Source: Fimbriimonadaceae bacterium | GTDB taxonomy: Bacteria; Armatimonadota; Fimbriimonadia; Fimbriimonadales; Fimbriimonadaceae | NCBI GenBank assembly: GCA_020851885.1 | Contig: JADZBW010000118.1 | Span: 1 to 6,131, forward strand | Direction: 5' to 3' | Length of the DNA: 6,131 bases | In this document: one piece after another, positions 1 through 4,699 of the stretch | How positions within the stretch are numbered: the stretch's first letter is position 1 | How the letters are laid out: the number at the start of each line of letters is the position of its first letter | Notes under the pieces: model-generated | The model's input: only the letters and a program-made list of their open reading frames with translations | Databases searched by the model: none | What the model was told of the DNA's origin: nothing | Program-made: the position numbers and the translations under genes

Positions 1-49
1 CCCGGTTCCGCACAATGGCTGCCGCCCACCCAAGCGACGACGCGTTTAA
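1..49 (+). CDS. rpsK: 30S ribosomal protein S11, C-terminal end (partial)
   Basis: Only the last 15 codons and the TAA stop (47-49) are present; base 1 is the third base of a preceding codon. Reading from base 2 gives PVPHNGCRPPKRRRV. This is the hallmark C-terminus of S11 (E. coli ends with almost the same PIPHNGCRPPKKRRV). S11 is a small-subunit platform protein that contacts 16S rRNA and, through its basic tail, the region near the mRNA exit. The gene enters from the left edge and is followed 39 nt later by rpoA with no rpsD between them. The fragment is short, but the motif is very specific and the position next to rpoA is the expected one. Confidence 0.93.
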   Translation, partial: PVPHNGCRPPKRRRV

Positions 50-60
50 GGATTCGACTC

Positions 61-74
61 GGGCCGGGAGGCCC
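61..74 (+). other. Short GC hairpin with GNRA-type loop before rpoA
   Basis: Five perfect G/C pairs (61-65 with 70-74) enclose the loop GGGA (66-69), which fits the stable GNRA tetraloop class. It lies in the 39-nt rpsK-rpoA spacer, 14 nt before the rpoA ATG. The only Shine-Dalgarno-like run in the spacer, GGGAGG at 66-71, is partly inside this hairpin and 17 nt from the start codon, which is farther than usual. The hairpin could shield a weak ribosome-binding site, mark an RNA-processing point between rpsK and rpoA, or be a chance fold. There is no U-run, so it is not a terminator. Confidence 0.4.
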
Positions 75-88
75 TAGAAACAGACGAT

Positions 89-1081
89 ATGCCCCACATT
101 TCATCTCTCGATCTCACCACCGATTTCGGTAAGTTCATCCTGGAGCCCCTGGAAAAGGGCTACGGGCAGACGATCGGCAATGCCCTTCGCCGAGTGCTGC
201 TCAGCTCGATTCAAGGTGCGGCGGTTTCGGCCGTTCGCATCGATAAGGTCTTCCATGAGTTCGCTCCCATTCCCGGAGTCAAGGAAGACACCACCGAGCT
301 TCTTCTGAACCTGAAGGACCTTGCGATCCGCATCGATACCGAGAACGGCATCCCCGAAGAGGATCCCGTCCTGCGCATCGACGTCACCGGCCCTGGCCGC
401 GTGACGGGCGCCGACGTCGTCTGCCCTGAAGGCATCGAGATCGTCAATCCCGAGTGCTACATCGCCACGATCAGCGACGCGAAAGCCGGGCTGAATATGG
501 AGCTTTACATCGGCTGGGGAACCGGCTACCTGCTCCCTGAGAAGCAAGAGCGCTATCGCGGCATGATCGGCGTGATCCCCACCGGATCGCAGTTCACTCC
601 CGTTCGAAAGGTCAACTATACGGTCGAAGCGACTCGTGTCGGTCAGCGAACGGACTATGAGCGATTGGTCCTGGATATCTGGACGAGTGGCGCCACCAAG
701 CCGAACGATGCGCTCAGCCAAGCGGCCCACATCCTTGACAAGTATTTCCGAATGTTCTTCGATCTGGGCGCCGCGGGCTTCGAGTCTGACCTGCTCATCG
801 ACGAAGAGGCCACCAGCGACGTATCGCACATCCCCGATCTGCGGATCGAGGAGCTGGACTTCTCGCAGCGCACCTTCAACTGCCTGCGACGAGCCGGTTT
901 GCTGACGCTCCGCGCTCTGGCCACGGCAACGGAGAGCGACCTCACCAGCATCCGCGGCTTCGGGAAGAAGTCGCTGTTCGAGGTTCGCGATAAGCTCGCC
1001 GAGCACGGCATCGAACTTAAGCCACCGAAGGGCGGCTTCCGATCGGTCGACCTTCTCGACGACGACGACGACGATTTCTAA
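89..1081 (+). CDS. rpoA: DNA-directed RNA polymerase subunit alpha
   Basis: RpoA dimerises to nucleate assembly of RNA polymerase, and its C-terminal domain contacts UP-element DNA and activators. At 330 aa it matches the usual length. The N-terminal domain (about 1-235) has the conserved dimerisation helix (GQTIGNALRRVLLSS, 26-40) and the block around 57-72 (EFAPIPGVKEDTTE). The C-terminal domain (about 249-313) keeps the DNA-binding residues: R261 and N264 (equivalent to E. coli R265 and N268) and GKKS at 292-295 (E. coli 296-299). The position of E. coli E261 is D257, also acidic. The chain ends in six Asp plus Phe (324-330), an acidic tail not seen in E. coli. The ATG at 89 is the only sensible start, although its Shine-Dalgarno is weak and distant. 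It lies between rpsK and rplQ in the standard alpha operon. Confidence 0.98.
   Translation: MPHISSLDLTTDFGKFILEPLEKGYGQTIGNALRRVLLSSIQGAAVSAVRIDKVFHEFAPIPGVKEDTTELLLNLKDLAIRIDTENGIPEEDPVLRIDVTGPGRVTGADVVCPEGIEIVNPECYIATISDAKAGLNMELYIGWGTGYLLPEKQERYRGMIGVIPTGSQFTPVRKVNYTVEATRVGQRTDYERLVLDIWTSGATKPNDALSQAAHILDKYFRMFFDLGAAGFESDLLIDEEATSDVSHIPDLRIEELDFSQRTFNCLRRAGLLTLRALATATESDLTSIRGFGKKSLFEVRDKLAEHGIELKPPKGGFRSVDLLDDDDDDF
1058..1075 (+). repeat. GAC trinucleotide run coding the acidic RpoA tail
   Basis: Five tandem GAC codons followed by GAT encode residues D324-D329, immediately before the final Phe codon and the stop. The near-pure codon repetition, with synonymous GAT used only once, is the kind of tract that can change length by replication slippage without shifting frame. 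Confidence 0.85.
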
Positions 1082-1087
1082 ACAACC

Positions 1088-1537
1088 ATGAGACACTTAG
1101 TTGATCGAAGAAAGTTAGGGTTGCCAAGCGACCAGCGCCGGGCCCTACTGACGAACCTGCAGCGGCAGTTTATTCGTCACGGGTACTGCAGCACGACCTT
1201 GGGCCGTGCCAAAGAGCTCCAGCGCCTCGTCGAAAAGCTCATCACGCTGTCTCGTGAGGACACGCTCGATGCGCGACGCCGAGCCCGCAAGATCTTGGTT
1301 GGCCACTCCAGCAGCAGCCCCAAGAATCTGAAGGAACTCGCGGGCAAGACGGAATTTGAGAAGACTCAAATCCTCGCCGCCAAGAGCCTCATCAATGGCG
1401 AGGACCTCGTCAAGCATCTGTTCGACAATTACGGCCCCCGCTTCAAGAATCGAAACGGCGGCTACACCCGACTGACCAAGACCGGATATCGCCGAGGCGA
1501 TGCCGCGGCCACCGCAGTGTTGGAGCTTGTCGACTAA
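1088..1537 (+). CDS. rplQ: 50S ribosomal protein L17
   Basis: L17 binds 23S rRNA near the peptide exit tunnel. The L17 signatures are in order: MRHLVDRRKLG at the start, an RRALLTNL block (17-24), TTLGRAKELQRLVEKLITL (36-54), and the closing LFDNYGPRF...GGYTRLTKTGYRRGDAA...ELVD (111-149). At 149 aa it is about 20 residues longer than the E. coli protein. The extra length lies at about 71-100, a Ser- and Lys-containing stretch between the RRRARKIL and LVKHLF blocks. Many non-proteobacterial L17 proteins have insertions or extensions. The start is fixed by homology: the ATG is only 6 nt after the rpoA stop and no Shine-Dalgarno precedes it, so translation is probably coupled to rpoA. The 3' end overlaps the start of truA. 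Confidence 0.97.
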   Translation: MRHLVDRRKLGLPSDQRRALLTNLQRQFIRHGYCSTTLGRAKELQRLVEKLITLSREDTLDARRRARKILVGHSSSSPKNLKELAGKTEFEKTQILAAKSLINGEDLVKHLFDNYGPRFKNRNGGYTRLTKTGYRRGDAAATAVLELVD

Positions 1538-2348
1538 AAGGATTCGTCTTTCCGTCGCTTACGACGGAACCGATTTTTGCGGGTTCGCCCCGCAACGTGA
1601 TCAGAGAACTGTTCACGGAACATTGAAAGAAGCTGTTCGCCGGGCAACCGGTGAGGATGTCGAAATCGTCGGCGCGAGCCGCACGGATGGTGGAGCCCAT
1701 GCGTTGGGAGCCTCCGTTCACTTCGATACGACGAACCCAATGCCCGCGGAATCGTGGCGCAGGGTTTTGAATCGGGTCCTTCCCGAGGACTGCCGAGTTC
1801 GGACGTCGGAAGAAGTGGCTGAGGAGTTTCATGCGAGATTCAGCGCCACCAGCCGGGTTTACCGATATCGGTTCCTGCTTGAGGAAGGAGACCCCTTCCG
1901 AAGGCGCTATGCCCACGTCTACTGGGATGATCTGGACTTGGCGGCCATGCAGAAGGCGGCCGCCGACCTGGTTGGATGCCATGATTTTCGTGGATACACC
2001 GAAGAGGTTGGGCCAGAAATCCTGAATACGACGAGAACCCTGCACGCCGTCGGTCTGGAAAGATCGGGCGATGAGGTGTTGTTCACGGTTCAAGGAACCG
2101 CTTTTCTGAGAGGCATGATGCGCCGAATGGCCGGAATGCTCTTTGAAATCGGCCGCGGGCATCGTCCCTTGGAGGACGCCGCCCGTCTCTTGACGGAGGA
2201 CCGTGATTCGATGCAGTGGCCAGTCGTTTTGCCCGCAAAAGGCCTGACCCTGATGGAAGTCCGATACGACACCCCTGGATACGACGCAAGGAAACAACCT
2301 CTCGGATTCGCCGATTCATGCGATGATTTGGATGACGACTCCGCATAG
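1500..2348 (+). CDS. truA: tRNA pseudouridine(38-40) synthase TruA
   Basis: TruA converts uridines 38-40 of the tRNA anticodon arm to pseudouridine in the cytoplasm. Family marks, numbered from the ATG at 1500: RLSVAYDGTDFCGFAPQ (16-32), the catalytic-Asp loop ASRTDGGAHALG (59-70) with nucleophile D63, the conserved Tyr segment RVYRYRF (119-125), and FLRGMMRRMAGML (202-214). The catalytic loop reads SRTD rather than the GRTD of E. coli. The ATG at 1500 overlaps rplQ by 38 nt and adds 13-14 residues before the expected start. A TTG at 1527 would give MSTKRIRLSVAYDG, which looks more like a normal TruA N-terminus and overlaps rplQ by 11 nt. I list the ATG but consider the TTG equally or more likely. 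The acidic C-terminal tail (about 275-280) is lineage-specific. truA next to rplQ and rplM matches the Firmicutes-like order. Confidence 0.95.
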   Translation: MPRPPQCWSLSTKRIRLSVAYDGTDFCGFAPQRDQRTVHGTLKEAVRRATGEDVEIVGASRTDGGAHALGASVHFDTTNPMPAESWRRVLNRVLPEDCRVRTSEEVAEEFHARFSATSRVYRYRFLLEEGDPFRRRYAHVYWDDLDLAAMQKAAADLVGCHDFRGYTEEVGPEILNTTRTLHAVGLERSGDEVLFTVQGTAFLRGMMRRMAGMLFEIGRGHRPLEDAARLLTEDRDSMQWPVVLPAKGLTLMEVRYDTPGYDARKQPLGFADSCDDLDDDSA

Positions 2349-2406
2349 AATCGACCTCGACAACAGCTTCAAGCTTTGGCCTAGTCCCGCAAGGAACAGC
2401 CGGAAG

Positions 2407-2422
2407 CGAGCCACACGGCTCG
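2407..2422 (+). other. Isolated hairpin in the truA-rplM gap
   Basis: Six perfect pairs, CGAGCC (2407-2412) with GGCTCG (2417-2422), enclose an ACAC loop. It lies in the first, otherwise featureless part of the 180-nt gap after truA. No T-run follows, so it is not a standard terminator. It may be the 5' part of the structured leader described next, or a transcript-processing site. Apart from this and the leader I see no ORF, RNA gene or convincing promoter in 2349-2528. Confidence 0.35.
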
Positions 2423-2455
2423 GCAGACCGACAGCGCCCGCGTTGTCAACGACCA

Positions 2456-2518
2456 CGTAGCTGCGACACTCCTGTCGCACAAGCGTAATGAGTGTGCGAA
2501 AGGAACTTCGCACCTACG
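2456..2518 (+). promoter_or_regulatory. Candidate structured mRNA leader of rplM-rpsI (L13-type autoregulation)
   Basis: Three perfect helices nest in 63 nt directly before rplM. An outer stem pairs 2456-2460 (CGTAG) with 2514-2518 (CTACG). Hairpin A has 7 bp (2462-2468 with 2473-2479, loop CTCC). Hairpin B has 7 bp (2494-2500 with 2507-2513, loop AGGAAC). The arms share the core TGCGA/TCGCA, so an alternative fold is possible. In it, 2475-2480 pairs with 2494-2499, and 2462-2466 pairs with 2508-2512, extending the outer stem to 11 positions with one C-C mismatch. The structure ends at the probable Shine-Dalgarno (GGA, about 2518-2520, 8 nt before the ATG). In Bacillus and relatives, L13 is known to regulate its own operon through a leader RNA in this position. 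That this RNA does the same is inference, and I cannot say whether it matches the known motif. Confidence 0.5.
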
Positions 2519-2528
2519 GAAAGAGAAA

Positions 2529-2966
2529 ATGAATAGGACTTATACAGTTAAGGAAGGAACGATCGACCGCAAATGGCATGTGGTCGACGCGGCGGGCATT
2601 CCAGTTGGTCGCCTCGCGGGCCAGGTTGCTCAGGTTCTACGAGGGAAGCACAAGCCCACCTTTACATACAACGCCGATTGCGGCGACTTCGTGATCATCA
2701 TCAACGCGGATAAGGTCGTCCTCACCGGCGGCAAGAAGGACGAACTCATCTATTGGCACACCGGCTGGCCCGGCGGTCTCAAGACTGTTTCGCGCGGCAA
2801 GATGCTCGAAGACAACCCCGTCAAGCTCGTCGAAAAGGCAGTTTGGGGCATGACTCCCAAGACCAAGCTTGGCAAACAGATCTTCACAAAACTGAAGGTT
2901 TATGCCGGCCCCGACCATCCCCACACGGCTCAGAACCCCACGCCGTTGAACATCAAGAAGGACTAA
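2529..2966 (+). CDS. rplM: 50S ribosomal protein L13
   Basis: L13 is an early-assembly large-subunit protein that binds 23S rRNA. The 145-aa length is typical (about 142-147). Conserved blocks in order are WHVVDAAGIPVGRLA (16-30), VLRGKHKPTFTYNADCGDFV (36-55), the INADKVVLTGGK turn (58-69), VEKAVWGMTPKTKLGKQIF (101-119) and LKVYAGPDHPHTAQNP (122-137). The ATG at 2529 agrees with the family start and is preceded at 8 nt by a GGAAAGAG Shine-Dalgarno-like run. Its 5' end abuts the structured leader at 2456-2518, suggesting regulation apart from truA, and it is followed 8 nt later by rpsI, its nearly universal partner. Nothing is odd in the protein itself. Confidence 0.98.
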   Translation: MNRTYTVKEGTIDRKWHVVDAAGIPVGRLAGQVAQVLRGKHKPTFTYNADCGDFVIIINADKVVLTGGKKDELIYWHTGWPGGLKTVSRGKMLEDNPVKLVEKAVWGMTPKTKLGKQIFTKLKVYAGPDHPHTAQNPTPLNIKKD

Positions 2967-2974
2967 CGAATTAG

Positions 2975-3370
2975 ATGGCAGCAACACAAAGCAATTACGG
3001 AACCGGTCGCCGAAAACGAGCGATCGCTCGAGTCTGGCTTGTGCCGGGCGAGGGAAATATCACGATCAACGGTCGCAAGTTCGACCAATATCTGGGTCGA
3101 CCCGTTCTCGAAATCCTGGTGAAGAGCCCACTCGTCCACCTCGGGATGGAAGGGCGATGGGACGTCAAGGCAACCGCAAAAGGCGGCGGTATCACCGGAC
3201 AGGCCGGTGCCGTGAAACTCGGCATCTCCCGGGCGCTCGTCGAGTATGACGAGACTCTCCGCAAGGAACTCCGAGCCGGTGGCTTCATGACCCGCGATTC
3301 GCGTGTCAAGGAAAGCAAGAAGTATGGCCGCAAGAAAGCGCGCCGAGGCTTCCAGTTCGTTAAGCGTTGA
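2975..3370 (+). CDS. rpsI: 30S ribosomal protein S9
   Basis: S9 sits in the head of the small subunit, and its basic C-terminal tail reaches toward the P-site tRNA. The 131-aa protein has the full set of S9 blocks: YGTGRRKRAIARVWLVPG (8-25), ITINGRKFDQYLGRP (29-43), KGGGITGQAGAVKLGISRAL (69-88) and the terminal MTRDSRVKESKKYGRKKARR...QFVKR (105-131). The usual ending is SKR; here the residue before KR is Val, while the tRNA-contacting final Lys-Arg is kept. The start is supported by AAGGA at 2958-2962, inside the end of rplM, 12 nt upstream. It is cotranscribed with rplM, and a strong hairpin follows the stop codon, making it the last gene of the cluster. Confidence 0.98.
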   Translation: MAATQSNYGTGRRKRAIARVWLVPGEGNITINGRKFDQYLGRPVLEILVKSPLVHLGMEGRWDVKATAKGGGITGQAGAVKLGISRALVEYDETLRKELRAGGFMTRDSRVKESKKYGRKKARRGFQFVKR

Positions 3371-3380
3371 GAAGAGTGGC

Positions 3381-3397
3381 ATCGGCGGCTCGCCGAT
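3381..3397 (+). other. First hairpin after rpsI
   Basis: Seven perfect pairs, ATCGGCG (3381-3387) with CGCCGAT (3391-3397), enclose a 3-nt GCT loop. It begins 11 nt after the rpsI stop and is followed by only a weak CATTTCC tract. It may help protect the rpsI 3' end or act as an upstream part of the termination region. The second hairpin, at 3426-3453, is the better terminator. Confidence 0.45.
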
Positions 3398-3425
3398 CAT
3401 TTCCATGACCCTCGCGGTCGTGTCG

Positions 3426-3454
3426 AAGAGGGTTGGGTGCTCCCAACCCTCTTT
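3426..3454 (+). terminator. Rho-independent-type terminator of the ribosomal protein cluster
   Basis: A perfect 12-bp stem (3426-3437 with 3442-3453) is capped by a TGCT loop, with A-T pairs at the base and G-C pairs in the body. The stem flows into CTTT, then CCGTATTTGAT, a short and imperfect T-tract. The position about 55 nt after rpsI, at the boundary between housekeeping and accessory genes, fits the end of the rplM-rpsI transcript. On the other strand no T-run follows, so it should act mainly in the plus direction. Confidence 0.8.
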
Positions 3455-3460
3455 CCGTAT

Positions 3461-3487
3461 TTGATACTTGTTTGCGCTTGATATAAC
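3461..3487 (+). promoter_or_regulatory. Weak candidate sigma-70-like promoter before the pseudogene
   Basis: TTGATA (3461-3466) and TATAAC (3482-3487) resemble -35 and -10 boxes but are only 15 nt apart, shorter than the optimal 17. An ATG follows 9 nt after the -10 box. The stretch is locally AT-rich in GC-rich DNA just after a terminator. With such weak spacing, and a degraded gene downstream, it may be non-functional. Confidence 0.25.
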
Positions 3488-3496
3488 ACTCGCCTG

Positions 3497-4136
3497 ATGC
3501 CTGCGAATTTGCTGTGCGTCGCCGTGATCGCGAACGCTCAGATTCGTGGCGGAGCCGATATGGGCATCGCCTGGCATGACCAGGGCAAGATGATCTTCAA
3601 GCAGGAATACCTGCACCGACTTGGCGGCGGGCGCGGATGAACGGGTCTATCAAGGGTGGACGACTCGGGACAAGTTGGCGATTTCAGGCGGCTCGGCAGG
3701 TGGCCACCTGATTGGGGCGACGCTCAATATCCGACCCGATCTTAGCAAGGCGGCATTGCTCTACGTATCGTTTGTAGCCGTCATCAACACGATGTACGAC
3801 GAGTCGCTTCCCTCGACCGTTGAGGAGTTCCTGGAGTGCGGCAATCCCAAGAAAGAGTCCGAAATCGGGTACATGCTCACTTAGTCACCGTATGAGAACA
3901 TCCGTGCCTTTCGGTATCCAAATCTACCTATGAAAACAAGCTACAACCACAGCCAGGTTATGTATTGGGAACCCGCCAAGTATGTTGCCAAAATGCGGGA
4001 GATCGGCAAACCGGATAGCCTGATCTTGCAGGTCAACATGGCTGGCGGGCATGGGGGATCGTCTGGGTGCTTCGACCTTTTGCGGGAGAGCGCCTTCGAC
4101 TACGCCTGGCTTTTGAACAAGCTTGGCGTGAACTAA
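3497..4136 (+). pseudogene. Decayed 3' remnant of an oligopeptidase B (prolyl oligopeptidase family S9)
   Basis: The translated pieces follow the C-terminal catalytic domain of oligopeptidase B, a serine peptidase cleaving after basic residues in short peptides. The first piece (3497 to about 3604) reads QIRGGADMGIAWHDQGKMIF. One extra base near 3605 then shifts the frame, and the alignment resumes at 3606 as NTCTDLAAGADE...KLAISGGSAGG. It continues to an in-frame TAG (3882-3884) standing where Tyr is expected in MLTYSPYEN, and then in the same frame to the TAA at 4134-4136. The nucleophile Ser (3693-3695, in GGSAGG) and the His (4050-4052, in GGHGG) remain. The catalytic Asp in the NDSQV block is CAC, His (3948-3950). 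Other normally constant residues have also changed. About two thirds of the gene, including the beta-propeller, is missing upstream. A PtrB-type origin is clear; no functional enzyme can be made. Confidence 0.88.
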
Positions 4137-4591
4137 GCAGGAACGGCGGTCAGTTTCGCGATCGCGCCTTTGTTGGAAGCCAGCAGCTCCGCGATAACGG
4201 CTTTGACATCGGGTTCGTGCCCATCGTGCCCGTGCTCGTCCTGGCTAAGTTCGGCGCGGTCGATCACTTGAGAAGCCTCGATGGACCCCGACTTGATTCC
4301 CTTGATCCAAGCGACGGGATCTCCGATATCCACCTTGGCCCCGTTAACGGTTAGGAATGCGATGCAGGCAACCATGGCGGAGGCCTCATTTCCACCAGCG
4401 AAGGGTTGCTTTTTCAGGAAGCCAGATACAAATTGGGATGCTTGGGGGAGCAGGCTTTGACTGTTTCCATATCCGTACTGATAGAAGGTCGCCTCTTCCA
4501 AGTCGGCATACCGGAATGCCTGGGGCGCCCCGGTGACGTGCAGATTGATCCAAAGCATGTCTTGGACGGTGAGGTAGTTGAGGGAATCCAT
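4133..4591 (-). CDS. Fic/Doc-fold protein with altered active-site motif
   Basis: Fic/Doc proteins transfer AMP or phosphate to target proteins through a conserved loop (HPFxxGNGR in Fic, HxFxxGNKR in Doc). This 152-aa protein has the Doc layout: LTVQDMLWIN near the N-terminus, a helix FRYADLEEATFYQY, then PQASQFVSGFLKKQPF and the loop QPFAGGNEA (about 62-70), followed by AFLTVNGAKV. The loop keeps Pro-Phe and Gly-Asn, but the catalytic His is Gln and the basic residue after Asn is Glu. Canonical transferase chemistry is therefore doubtful. A His-rich stretch (HGHDGHE, about 120-126) precedes a C-terminal helix. I prefer the ATG at 4591. A TTG at 4651 would add 20 residues, but it lies upstream of a candidate promoter and adds nothing Doc-like. 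No Phd-type antitoxin gene adjoins it. It ends in a 4-nt overlap with the peptidase remnant and is divergent from the serine hydrolase. Confidence 0.72.
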   Translation of the reverse strand: MDSLNYLTVQDMLWINLHVTGAPQAFRYADLEEATFYQYGYGNSQSLLPQASQFVSGFLKKQPFAGGNEASAMVACIAFLTVNGAKVDIGDPVAWIKGIKSGSIEASQVIDRAELSQDEHGHDGHEPDVKAVIAELLASNKGAIAKLTAVPA

Positions 4592-4602
4592 CAGTGCTGG
4601 GG

Positions 4603-4632
4603 AGTTTACAGCTTTTTGAGATTGCGCGGCAA
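4603..4632 (-). promoter_or_regulatory. Candidate promoter for the Doc-like gene
   Basis: Read on the minus strand, TTGCCG (4632-4627) and TAAACT (4608-4603) match the sigma-70 boxes at four of six positions each, with an 18-nt spacer. The ATG at 4591 lies 11 nt after the -10 box, so a transcript from here would have a leader of only a few bases. It sits in the 108-nt divergent region shared with the serine hydrolase. It is a modest match and favours the ATG at 4591 over the upstream TTG. Confidence 0.3.
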
Positions 4633-4699
4633 GGAGCCCAAGAGGTCCCAAACCGGAAGGTTCTAGTCATTGACTGCGAATTGAATTACGATAGGTTCT

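Noticed and set aside
101..1096. Long minus-strand open frame of 331 codons opposite rpoA
   Set aside because: It lies entirely antisense to a certain rpoA, its product shows no recognisable family, and long antisense frames are expected in GC-rich coding DNA.
1443..2297. Minus-strand open frame of 284 codons opposite truA
   Set aside because: It is antisense to the well-supported truA and rplQ end, with no family motif and an unnatural composition.
2365..2376. AGCTTCAAGCTT near-palindrome after truA
   Set aside because: It leaves too small a loop for a stable hairpin and has no context suggesting a binding site.
2443..2470. TTGTCA at 2443-2448 as a -35 box for an rplM promoter
   Set aside because: At 16-17 nt there is no acceptable -10 box (GACACT or ACACTC), and a start there would cut through hairpin A of the leader.
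2963..3616. Minus-strand open frame of 217 codons across rpsI and the terminator
   Set aside because: It is opposite rpsI, crosses a strong terminator hairpin, and has no recognisable domain.
3621..4136. Two small separate genes (3621-3884 and 3930-4136)
   Set aside because: They are consecutive, same-frame pieces of one oligopeptidase B domain split by a TAG, so they are parts of a pseudogene.
4670..4697. TTGACT at 4670-4675 with TAGGTT at 4692-4697 as a promoter for the serine hydrolase
   Set aside because: The -10 box matches at only three positions, and the transcript would begin after the ATG.
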